This document shows positions 9,963 to 21,600 of a DNA stretch of 32,957 bases, in pieces. The DNA is from Haplomitrium mnioides (taxonomy: Eukaryota; Marchantiophyta; Haplomitriopsida; Calobryales): positions 1 to 32,957 of the forward strand of contig JBNGIS010015921.1 in assembly GCA_049999725.1 (NCBI GenBank), read 5' to 3'. Each line of letters begins with the position of its first letter. Positions within the stretch are counted from its first letter, which is position 1. The position numbers and the translations under genes were made by a program. Under the pieces are notes generated by a model. It was not told where the DNA came from. It saw nothing but the letters and a program-made list of their open reading frames with translations, and searched no databases.

Positions 9963-12900
9963 AGAAGAGGATCATTGGAGGTGCCTGTGCGCAACTACTC
10001 TATGTGCAGTACTGTAGCAGGTCGGTCTGGTGCTGCTGCCCGCAGTACTCGACGACATGAGCAGTGAGTGTGTCACTGTGAGCTGAAGAAGAGCGCAGCG
10101 TACAGTACTGGTTACTAGATTTGGTCAGCTCTCCACCCTCGAAACCGACTCGCTGCATCAGTTTTTCGTGCACAAAAGTGTATATTATGTGTAGGTCAAT
10201 GTCCATGGAGCCCTCCGCCCCGCGTCATCAACTCATGTTGTTCTTGACATTGTGCGGGCATTTTCCAACAATGGCACCTCCCCGCAGTCCCACCGCTGCG
10301 CACTTCTAATCGAAGCTTTTCTCCAAACCACTTCGTATATTCGACTACTCGCTTGTGTTTCCTGTACATGTGCTTCTTCATTCTGTTCGAAGGAAATCTC
10401 CCTGTTATACTGTAGCCAATGCTTCACAAGACTGCAAGCCCACATTCTAAATTTGTTTATAGAAGTTTGAAAATCCATTGACTGTGATGTGATCAGAACG
10501 CCAACCCAAGCGGCAGGTAAGGGCTATGGAATCTTAGCGAGAATACGCCGTGAGAATAACATGAGCGTGAGTCATGGCTACTCTTTTGGCTGTGGACCCA
10601 AGACATCAAGATGAAGTTCCTGTATCTTGCTCCTGTATTCTGTTCTCCTTATATGCGCACTCAACAGTAGCTTACAACGCCAAAAGTAGTAAGATGCCCT
10701 CGTTTGAGAGCGTTTTTCAATGTTGAGAACGATCCAACTCCATAATAGCTTTTCAGGTTGGTCCTCCATCTTCATAAGAAGCTGGATGCCTAAATCTTAG
10801 GCCTACTGTAGTAATGGTAGCTTGGTGATCTCTCCACTCATCATCCTTTGGAGCCAGAACCTTCTAGCCAATTATGCGCATGAACCATAAGGTGCAGGGC
10901 GGGACTGTACAGGTGTTGTCAAAGACTGCATAGATTGCATTAAGAAAGGGATGGGTGGAATTTGACAGATTGATGTTCGAAATTGTACAATCAGGTTTTG
11001 AATTCACGGCAACTTTAGCGGGACCACACAGAGAGAACATGTTCCGCCATCATTTTCCGTTCCTGACACACACCTACGATAGCTACGGCTTGTCTGGTTG
11101 CGTTTTGGTAGGCTACCGTATGAAGCTGCAATTCTGCTGATCAACAACGAGAATAGCAAATTAACCATTCGGACATGGTTTCGATTTCAAGGCCTCCGCA
11201 GGCTTCATCCAAATTTCTTTAAAAAAAGGGTTTCGGCTATTGATAGGAAACCCGCCACTTAGTAGACGAAAGGGACAAAAATAGATCGCTATGCGTGTAG
11301 ATCAAGAATGTGCACACGATGAATGCGCAGACCCGTTGCAAGATTTTCACGGTGTCTCATTGTTGCTTGGTCAGATTTCAATCCAGTCAATCATTTCTCC
11401 CATCAATTACATTATCAACTAGGAATGCAATTTCAAAACGAAGCTCACGAACCATTCCCACGTGGGAGGTGGGGATGGCAACCAAAACCTGCAGTATGAC
11501 TTCGTGTGGGTGCGATACGTTGTCGTTAGTTTAGGGTGAATCATGATGATAGAATGAGGCGTGCGAAAAATTAGAGACAAATTATGAGTTGCACCATTCC
11601 TGAGCTCTGTGTACGATTCCACCCAACAACTCTAGAGGCTAGATCTCAGTAATGCATCCATTGTACTTCAGAAGTTTTCACGAAAGATCAATCATACACA
11701 CAATACAGACGGGATGGACAAAACTCGAGTGCATGCGAAGCGGGAAGCCGAGAGACAAATGCAAGCGAGCACGAGGGTAATTCATTCCGACTAAAATTGT
11801 TCCAAGGTCCACTAGCATCTCTGTCCCTTGGACATAAATTCGCATTAACTACTAACGCAAAAGTGTTCAATAAAAACGCCAGAGAGCTGACCGTTGCCTG
11901 CATAACTCTGGCCTTTTCTTGATGCTTTTGGGTGAGTAAGAATCTACCCCGAACCTCGTTTGTGAGCTTGTAATAACTCTTTACAGCAAAGCTTTCCGTC
12001 TAAAGTAGATTCCTCATGAAACATGACACGGGTGCAGACAAACGAGTAGGTTTCCAAATTCGCGTAGTGTAGTCGACAAATAGATTTCGTTTACCAAAGC
12101 TTCGCATTTCTCTCAGTCACGCAGCACACATGCGGAAGAACAGCTCTTGGAAGAGACTGTTCTGCCGGCTAACTAAATTTAGCTCATCTTACCATTACAA
12201 CCCCTTCACATCACCGCGAATGTGAAGAAATCGGTGATGATGCAGCGATTCTTCCAACAATGCCCACGTGATGAGACATTGTGCATCCAAATTCCATCAT
12301 CATCTCTCTCCCAACCCCAGGGGAGTTCCCACGCTCCCTTGCTTAATGCTAATCACGATTACTTAGTGCTCCCGAAGCTACCGTATTGCTAAAGCATCCC
12401 TTCCCCCGCCAACCCTACGTACAATAAATACAACTCGCCGACTGTCCGACCTCCGGCAATGACATGGAGTGACGTGGCTCGATTTCCGCGCTCTCTTGCC
12501 ACGTGGAACCATGCGCCGGCCGCCGCGTTTCTGTTCATCGCTGATGTGGCACATACAATCCATGTGGCGTGTGTCCATTGGAGGGACTTTGAACCCCTTC
12601 AGAAATCACGTTCCAAAGTGAGCTGTGCCCTGCAGCTTTGGAATATCCTCTTCCGGATCTGCTTCTGTTGAGGATCGCCCATCGCTCTCTTCTTGTTAGT
12701 CTACTTGGCCTTTTGTGGGATACTTCCCTTTGTATCTTTGATGCTACATCATGCCTCAATTCTCACAACCATCCTTTGAAGAGGTACTTGCACAACCTTC
12801 ACAACGAGTTCCGTCTTGCTCATGGATCTTGGTGGCGTTGAAAACTTGTGAATGCATGCCGAGACCCAATCCTGACACCGTGCAGAGGATTTCATAATGG

Positions 12901-13022
12901 CTGCTAATTTTGACTTCCAATGCAGAAGAAACATGATGCACTAACCCCACAACTAAGGAAATTGGTAAGCAAAAGAGAATATGCTAGAGAAAGGAACACC
13001 GCTATATTTAGAGGTAGAAGTA

Positions 13023-13050
13023 GATGGATGGATGGATGGATGGATGGATG
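13023..13050. repeat. (ATGG)n microsatellite
   Basis: Seven tandem ATGG/GATG units directly after AGAAGTAG. No associated gene can be assigned; it sits just upstream of the purine-rich region. Confidence 0.85.
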
Positions 13051-13389
13051 ATGGACAAGGAAGAATCAATACTCCAGAGGTGCGAATGGGATGGTATTTG
13101 CTCAGAAGAAAGACACAAACCCCCAAAAGGCAAAAGGTGGGGGCGGGGCCAAGATTCTTGGAGGTCTAAAAACAGACGGAGGGGGTCTGAGCGACGGTGA
13201 CTGGCAGCGGCGCGACAGCGGTAGGCAAGAATCTTGGCGCCGTCTCCTGTAACCGGCTGGCGGCGCGACGGAGAAATCATTCTCTGTTGGCCGAATGGCT
13301 GGTCCGTTCGTCTCTCCGTCAGTCCGTCGCGTGATCTTGATCCTCGTGGAGTTCGCGGCAGGGTGATGGTTTGACGAAGGAATTTGGTG

Positions 13390-13475
13390 GGAGAGAAGGA
13401 AGAGAAGAGAAGAGAAGAGATGAGATGAGAGAAGAGTAGAAGAGATGGGAGGAGGAGAGGGAGGAGAGGGAGGCT
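13390..13475 (+). promoter_or_regulatory. Purine-rich (GA) tract, candidate 5' UTR or promoter-proximal element
   Basis: Nearly uninterrupted AGAGAAGA/GAGGGAGG sequence on the plus strand. GA/CT-rich tracts are common around plant transcription starts and in 5' UTRs. A CT-rich zone with (CTGT)n follows at 13879-13896. Together these make 13.2-14.1 kb the best candidate for the transcription start of the bHLH gene, but this is inference. A 255-codon minus-strand frame through it is low-complexity Leu/Ser and was rejected as a gene. Confidence 0.35.
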
Positions 13476-13878
13476 CAAGGAACGATCGGAGGTGAGGGTA
13501 GGGGAGGTTAGGTCGACGTTGTCGTGGAGTGGGAGGGTGATCAATATCTTGACACGCGACGCACTGACGTTTTTGCCTGTTCTCTGTTTCCGGGCTAAAA
13601 TCAGAAGAACCACCAGCAACAGGAGAGCGCAGCAGGCCGCGTTGTTTAGAAGCGGTCGGATTCGAGTGATATGTTTCTGTTTTATTTTTTGGCCACTTTT
13701 CTCCCGCAATTTCGTCTTCGTTAACATCACGGCTGCAGGCTCATTCAGGCTGTGTCCGCAGCATACTATGTTCACAGGTTCAGATTTTTTTGGATTTCAG
13801 TTTGTGAGTAGAATTCCGTTTCGATCTCCTTAATCGATCAGCAGACTCAGTTACATTAATCATTTTTTCTTGTGTCGA

Positions 13879-13896
13879 CTGTCTGTCTGTCTGTCT
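13879..13896. repeat. (CTGT)n microsatellite
   Basis: CTGTCTGTCTGTCTGTCT, within a pyrimidine-rich plus-strand zone that continues to about 14060. Confidence 0.8.
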
Positions 13897-14099
13897 TGTA
13901 TTCTATTCTGTGTCTGTCTTACTCACCTCCGTCGATATTTCTCTGCCCACCTGAGTCGATGTTTTTCGTCCTCGTCCGTCTCCAATTCAAATACCGCCTT
14001 TCTTTACTGTTTGTTCATTATTTCTCTCCTTTAGACTTTTTGTCAAAGTCCCCTCATTCGTCGCTGAACTTCTCGTCTGTTCTTGCTCATCGATCGCGT

Positions 14100-17000
14100 C
14101 TACTATCAGGGATGGGCAATCCCGTTGTGAGGATCAACCTGGGCTACTGCATCGGCGTGCTGTCTCTCTGTTAACGTAAGCTCAGAACGCCGGCTCATTT
14201 CGACAACGCTTTTATGCAACGGGCGTAGGATCTCTTCAAGGTCCGTAAAATGCACGTGCCTTGTACACTGACCTCTGTGAACGACGAAGCCACCTTGTTT
14301 TGATACATAGAGGAGTTTAAGCGGAGCACAATGCAGGGACGGGGGTCCGCGGACCGTGAAAAATTGCAGGAGATCGTGGAGAAAGTAAACTGGGTTTACG
14401 GAGGCCTTTGGCATCTCTCCCGCGACCAGAGGTGCACTTCTGATCCATGTCTTCCCTGTGACATATAAGTATATTTAGTGATCTACAGGTTTCTATGAGC
14501 GGTATCCCGTTCGAAATACCAGTGTCATGGGACACAATTCCCTCTTGTCACACTGGAAACCTTGAGAACGAACGTTGTGGATGGCAGTACTTAGTGAAGA
14601 TGGAAGGGAGACTCTATGGTTCTCCTTATATGTGTCGGATTCGTGTAGGTTTCGAAGAGTTGAGAGGCTGTTTCCCTACGTACTTTAATTCCCACTTAGC
14701 AATTGTCGACAATTGTGCAGCGGTTGGGAGATCACGTTATGGATTGAGACTTATAGCAGACATTCCTTTATTTGCCCGCAGCAGCGAGAAATTGGGACTC
14801 TTACTATGCATCGAAGAATCATGTCATTTATGATCTGCTGAGACGACGCTCAATGTGATCGAGCTGATTCTGGAATGAAGAAATCCAATTTCTACCCTAC
14901 TCTAGCCAGCCTCGAAATGCTCTGGTTACAGCTGTTCCAGAACCTCTTCATCTTTCACTTAGATTCCTGGTTACAATCTTGTGTGCAGCTTTTGCGTAAC
15001 CATGCTCCCTGTAGAGTGAGATGGTGCTCAGGCTGAGAAATCGAAGATGCTACAAAAGATGTGTAAGTCACAGAACCGCGCAGAACGACAGGAGCTTGTT
15101 GTTTGACACAGCGAGGGAGTGATGATCAGGAGTAACCGCCTTGCCCTACAGTTCGTAGAATAGTTTCTCACTATGAGGAATTTTCTTTGATTTGCGTTTC
15201 AAGGTATTCATGAACGGATTGCTTTCAACCTTTCAGTTGAATCACTGCTGAAGTTGTTAAGCTTAAGATCCTCAGGTGGCACCAGTGCGGGCACGTGAGT
15301 GACCATTGTGCTGGCGTATCACTGGTAGCAAGAGTTCAACTGATAGTGATTGGACCGGTGACCGCACTTCAACTGTGATAGATACTGTGAATGTAATGGC
15401 AGGATGGTCAATAGATTAAGGGCCGTCTCATTTGGTAATGTGGAGACAGAGGCTCAGTGATCAGCCAAATGTGAGCTTGAGAGAGAGCTCGTAGAATCCT
15501 CGAACCTGAGAGAGAGCTCGTAGATCCCTTACACCACAGCAAGATCCTGAAACGCACTTTTGGCCGAGGGAAGCTGCAACAGCTCCATTATTGGCCAGAA
15601 AAATTGTTAATTGGGAGCCGATCTTCTTCGCTGTTTGGCATGAGCCAGGCTTATGGAACATTTTTTGGCACTGTTCCTGCGTTACCGTTTTCAGGCTTTA
15701 GGTAGGTACAGGCATTTCATTTCAACATAGGCTTGGCCGGCCGCGGCTCAAGGCATAGCAGGAAGAAATATAAAGAAAAGAGAGGTCTATCGTCTGCAGT
15801 ATTGATTTGCGGGCTTTCAGATCAATCACATAAAGCGTCTAGAGTACTCGATGATCAAGTTTTGTCGGCCACCATTTTGATTGAAGTTTAGCACGATGTC
15901 GCGGAGCAATATCGTATCTCCAGCGTCTGTGAATGACGATCGTATGTTGCGATTGTAAGCCACCGGCACAGCGAGGATAGTACGCGCAATTTGTTTGTAT
16001 TCCTGATCAATGTTGTGTGTTTACAAGCAGATGTATGTGCTATTGCTTGACTAGAAGATGAATTGTTTTGATATTTTTTGTTATCATTTCGCATGGATGT
16101 GTTAAATTTCTCTAGGTTTTTGAAAAAACACCGAGTAGCTTCATTTGTTGCATGGGGTTCTGACGGATTTTCCAAGGAGTTGAACCTCGTTTGAGATTGC
16201 AGTAAAACCTTTAGGCTACTCACCGACGCATGGGATCGATTTGGTCACGATCCCATGGAATGTCGTTGGGTTCATGATAGTGCTAGTTTGTGCATTTGGC
16301 ATTCGTTGCTAACGCAGACGCATCAGGTTTAATGGTTGTGCGATCGATCAGATCGGTAACAGGAGTTTTTGCGATATTTGGTACGAATACGAACTTCAAG
16401 CGCGGGATCGCCGACAGCTGAAATGAACAGAACCGCTGTTCAACATTCACGTGCTGCGGAACTAAACTTGACCGTTCGTGCTACGGTTTAGATGGAAAAA
16501 GGCTTATGATTCGTACAGACGGATTCATAAGTGTATTCTGTACACAGTACTGTACGAGTGGTGTTGCTGGCGGGCTGTCGAGGGATGAACGGTGAATGAA
16601 TGTGTAGCTTGCTTGCCCGAGAGGCTAGCGTCAAGGTTTACTGTGAGCAGGACAGTCGGAGTGATTCACGTGAGGACAAGCTAGTCAAAGCTGCAGTTGG
16701 GGAGAGGGAAGTCTATGAAATTTGGTATGCGTTTGAACAGGTAGGCGATAGACATCGATGAGACGGGAAACAGGATCGTGGTCGTGCAACGCAATTAAAC
16801 GTGGTTTGTGGGTGGTGTGGGAGAGCAGCGCGCACGAAACCTGGGGCCTTGCGAATCTCGAGGATTTTTGCGCATCTTCGAGAGACGTAGCGTGAGACCA
16901 TCGGGTGCGCGATGTACAAATGCCTGCCCGCTGCCGCGCCGGGGTGGCGGATGTGGAATCTAACAGCAGGGAGTCGATGGGGTTCCAAAACAATCAAGTG

Positions 17001-18623
17001 ATGAAGCGCCTAGAACGCATCAAAGTCTTGATTTCTCGCGCCACTCCCCGACGACCAAAACGTTTAATGCCTATACCCGTCTTTCGCGACTACTGTAGTT
17101 CGCACAGAGGGCATTGTATGCATCTTGCATGTATGGGAGGAATATACGGCATGAGGGCCAAGCGTCTCCAGTCAACAACGCTCTTCCGAGGAGGGCGGTA
17201 GGTCCCATGCGCCGCATCGGACGAACTGTCTATTTGTTTGCGCATCGGATGATCTTCAGACACGCAATCCACAAAGGTGGGGTGGGACCGTCATGACCTG
17301 ACGATAAGCGTCAGCAAACCCACTCCACGCGCATATCTCCAAAGAGGATTACGTGATGGGCATATTGTCATCTCGCTCACTTTGTAGATTGTACACATGG
17401 AAGCGAAGGGATGGAGGGCCCCAGAATCAACGTCTCCTCTGTTCTTGCTGGCTGTTCCTGTATTACCTACAGTGCGGTGCATGTTTCTTCTCCTCCTCCT
17501 CAACGACCTCTAGTAGCATCTACATCCACCCACCAAAGCGTTGGGTGGTGTAGGTTGGAATAAGTCAATTATGCAGAAGCATCTTTTCTTGCTACTATGC
17601 CAACGACCAACTGACCGTCAGCCTCTTCCGTCTCAGTGACATCTCAAAATCAAATCTTCCTTGATGAAGGCAAAGTGCGATTGTCTCTCTCTCTTTCTCT
17701 CTATCTGCTCTAACTGGGTTAGTGGACCACACATTTCCTTTCTTCGTCGGATCAGGTCCACCATGAGTGGACAGTCTTTACCTTACCCTACCCCACTAGT
17801 GCGCTTACGTTGCTCTAGTTCTTGTCCTTCTTGACTTACATACATGAAGGGCGATTCATCTGATGCTCTGGTGGAATCCTTGACACCTCGGATCTCTGTC
17901 CCTTGCGCGTGCCTGTAACCAAATATAGACATGGACATGGGCATGTACGGTACGCTCGTCTACTGTAGGACCAGGAACGCAAATAACTGAACTTCGTGTT
18001 GGGCTAATGTTCTCCCAATAAATATTCAGACTGCGTTCCGTGGCTTCCACCACACCAACACTTGACAATTAGCTTGTTCTCTCGCGGGTATACTCACAAT
18101 TCTGAGGAACCAGAGTGGAAGAGGTAGTAGTAAGTCACTACAATTTAAAATTCTGCAAAACGATGTCAGCAATTACGACTTTACGATCTATCTTTGACTC
18201 GCAATGCAGGCACAAGATTGACTAATGTTCCAGGATGAGTACTGCAAAATAATGTACACACAAAGCTTAGTTATTATTCGAGGATTCTTGTGAAACTGAC
18301 GTCGTTTGTGAGACTTGGGTCGGCCGATCGTAGGTACAACTCGAGGGGCTTTCGTCTGTAGATTAGAGTCACCATAGCTTGGATCATTGAAAGATCTGAA
18401 ATAGAAGGGACGAACGGCCCTGGCTGCATTTTCTCTCACTAAATTTTCGTGAACTCAGCAGAAATTCGAATGGGAACTAGGAAATGAATTACCTATTTAA
18501 TAGCTGAGCTGCAGCAGTCTTGGAAAATGGGGCATGGATGATGGAAGTTTAGAACAGTTACTTCGTCGAGAAACCATGCAGTGTACACAAATCACTGTGT
18601 CTGACACTGAACTATTGCCGCAG
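14100..18623 (+). other. Probable 5' UTR, first exon(s) and long intron(s) of the bHLH gene
   Basis: The bHLH frame enters at 18624 in mid-domain, so at least one coding exon must lie upstream, ending with two bases of a split codon. I searched this region for the conserved start of MYC_N (a W-x-Y-A-x-F-W pattern) and found no clear match. One phase-compatible candidate is a short frame from ATG 16715 to a GTAGGC donor at 16741, preceded by LQLGRGKS; similarity is too weak to call. CACGTG occurs at 14253, 15292, 16448 and 16667. No other gene is visible. Confidence 0.35.
16229..16257. repeat. Perfect hairpin, 10-bp stem and 9-nt loop
   Basis: CATGGGATCG (16229-16238), loop ATTTGGTCA, then CGATCCCATG (16248-16257). 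It lies upstream of the first identified bHLH exon, probably in an intron. There is no T-tract or other terminator sign; role unknown. Confidence 0.8.
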
Positions 18624-21600
18624 GTCGGTCGAATGGACTGATGGCTACTACAATGGACCACCTCTTTTGGGAGTGGAGGCCTTGGTATCTTCAAGCCAAC
18701 CTTGGCAGCAAAGGAGAGCTAGGAGGAGAATCTTGGACGAATTCCAACGAGGACTCCGAGCGGCCGACCCAAATCTTACAAACAACTTGAGCAACACCGA
18801 GTACTTTTACCTCCTGTCGTCCTCGGCTTGTTACCCTCTCGGCTCTTTTGGGTACGTGTCCACAATCATATCATTGTTTCAGTTACAAAGTCATGTATCC
18901 TCCTCTGAAAGGTCGTGTAGAAGCGTTAATTTCTGAGAGCTCCTGCTTGTCTTGGTCGCTGAATTCATCCATGCAGACAGTTGTGTAATGAATTTGTGCA
19001 AGGGCCATAGAGGTCTGTCTAAAGTAGTGTACAGGACACCTAGTCGCAACATACAGACGAAATGATGGGCAGACTAGAAACAAGACAACTGGTGTGGCGT
19101 GTAGTGAGTTTCTAGTCTAGGGACAATGTGAGTCGTTGTTGGATACGATGATGTCTGCCAACTATCATCGATGTGTGTGTTATTGAGAATTTCTTGCTTG
19201 TGAAGTCTTGTCCGATTAGGGATTTATGAGTTTACGCCGGTTGGTTAGAGTAGTTGTGTTCAAGCTTCACCTGCTCGGCAGCCACGCGTCGCACCTTTCT
19301 TCATTGGACTCCCACCTTTAGGCAAAGGCGACAGGAGACCCTGCATTGATGCCTGTTCAGATGTTAAGAGCGGTAGAACACAAACTGTATTCCATTTTAA
19401 ATGCTGGGGCCTTCGTGTTGGTCTCGAGAATTTTCCATCTCACCTTCCGTCCAAATAAATAGGCGGGTTATTTCATGACCCCTCAGTATCTCTTGTCACT
19501 GACAAGCAATGTATCGAGGATAGGAACAGGAGAATTTCTGGGAGCGGAGTTTGTAGACCAAGCTTGACTTTGGTTTTCCCTTATTGCACTTTGCCAGCCT
19601 GCTACCATTTCTGCACATGATGTTGGAACATGGCTTCACATCGGCTTCGCGGTCAATCTGCAGACTTGGGTCAAGGATTTGGTCTGTTGTACATATTTGA
19701 GGTCGGCGACTAAACCGTCCTTTCCTCGCGCCTTCCGCAACTTTATGGCTTACTCCCCGCAGATATCACGCCTCGTTTTACTCTCTGACCTTGCTTAGTG
19801 CAGAGGAGATCGAACGTAACGAGAAACCAGCGAGTACCTTCCCGAAACCGGTAAATGACCTTATCAGTATCAGTCGCCGTAAAACTCCCAAACCGTTTCG
19901 TGAAACCCACAGCCTTTACACGCTGGGGTGTCAGTCTAAGCAACCTCAGAGCACTTACTAGATGGCACGTGCTTCCCTTACGCTGCAATGTGGAGTGTCA
20001 ACTACTTTCTCACATACCTTAAGCCTGGCTGCTGCTGCATGTCGGTGAGAAGGGAATCCTGAACGAATCTAGTAGGGACCCATCTCCTTTCTCACATACT
20101 ACATGTAGTAGCTCGCATACAGACTGCTAGATACCAAGTTACAATTTTCTTTCTCCTTGTTTCCTTGATACATTGCATCAGTTCCTTTTGCCTTTGGGCC
20201 CGTCTTGGACGTTAACTACAATTGCATTCTGTTCTGTTGTGATGATGTACTGTTCGATATAATCCAGTATAATCTTGTGTAACGCGATACATAGTCGAAA
20301 CCAAAAAAGATGGATCATTGTGTTGCACGGTCCTCTTACTTACTGGTACGAAATTCTTTACGCTACCGTGAAGAATGCGGTGCTGCAGCTGCTGCTGCCG
20401 ACTTGCTGTCACTATCGGGAATGGGAATTTGTATCATAATAATGAGCCGGCAAAATGCATACTGTACACAGTTTCATTCCTGGGCCTCACATATTACTTC
20501 TGACATTTTCCTAGAGAGTAGCTTCCATGTATTCTACTACAGTATGCAAGTACAGTATCAAGAGTGCTTACACTGTTCATAAGGATACATCCAACGCCCT
20601 TTTTTCAGGACGCATAATCCCAACTTCTAGACGGAACAAAACTCTTTTCTGAATGACTATTTGACAGACAAGTGCGCGATTTGAGCTCCAGGATGTGTTG
20701 TCACATCTGTTGGATGATGTTCCATCTGTTGCATTAAATCTGGCGAACGGGCCGTTCAGATGTACGTTGTTATTAGACAGAATGGCTCTCTTGCGTCCGA
20801 GGAAAAATCCTTCTTCTAAGAGTATGTGAGATGTGCATGTGGGTTTACGTTTCATTAGCAGTAATTCATTACGTTTCATTCACTTCGTCTGCTTCACGCT
20901 GCAATGTGGGAGGCAACTTTTTACTTTTTCTTGTGAGTTCTTAAAAAATAAATTCGGTTGGATCGTGAAAACTTGAATGGGGAAAATAGATGAACCTTTT
21001 TGTAACACTAGATCCGTGTTTGTCTTGTTTGCGCTCAGAACCCCGGCCAAAATGATGATGACAGGAGGGTTTGATTGGGTATGTGATGCGGGAGACGTCA
21101 GTCCCCTAAGCTTCAGTCGGACGGAAGCAGCCAAGGTCCGACTACCGCTCCATTTTTGTTTGTGAATTGTCATCTGAAGCTTCGTAGGGCTCATTTCCAC
21201 AGCTTCAGAGTAACTGTGAAAAGATTTATTTATTTTTTGGTTGATTACTAATGTTCATCCAAAGAAGCATCGTTTGAAATTTTACAGCAAGTCGATTTTC
21301 CACAAGGACCGTCACGCATTATGCTGCAGACTTGCGATGACACGTGGTTATGATAGAAGAGAGCTAGTGTTGTAAGCGACTCTGTAGCAGGAGCCTAACA
21401 TTACTGTCGTCTTTTGTGTGTCGGTTGATTTTTGTTCCGGAAACGCAGGCAGCAGGAATTAAGGTGAGACTACGTAGCCATGCAGCTGTTCTGTTGTTTA
21501 TATCACACTGCTAGGTTTAGAATTTGTCATCAGGTATCTTGCTTTGGGGTTCTGATGAGTGTCTTTGCTCGATGTGGTGATGGCAGACTGTGCTGTGCTT

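Larger units (their letters stand above)
8292..13000. other. Long intergenic stretch without a supported gene
   Basis: After the fascin-like stop I see no exon chain on either strand. 8560-9440 is GC-rich with overlapping open frames in many phases, typical of composition rather than coding. 9440-12300 is of mixed composition. CACGTG G-boxes occur at 9251, 9324, 11459 (inside the palindrome CCCACGTGGG), 12265 and 12500. The 12300-12660 segment (CCGGC-rich, TGACGTGGC, CCACGTGG) looks promoter-like. Short open frames such as 8566-8913 minus and 12459-12671 plus have no family motif and were not called. Confidence 0.5.

Noticed and set aside
13008-13775. 255-codon minus-strand open frame
   Set aside because: It is the antisense of GA-rich and ATGG tracts and gives Leu/Ser/Ile-His-Pro low-complexity peptide with no family motif.
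14495-14833. 112-codon plus-strand frame
   Set aside because: Starts with ATG and has mixed composition, but shows no motif and does not join the bHLH gene in phase.
16592-16740. Plus-strand frame from ATG to a GTAGGC donor, tested as first bHLH exon (contains EIWYAFEQ)
   Set aside because: It ends in phase 0 while the next exon at 18624 needs two leftover bases; similarity to the MYC_N start is superficial.
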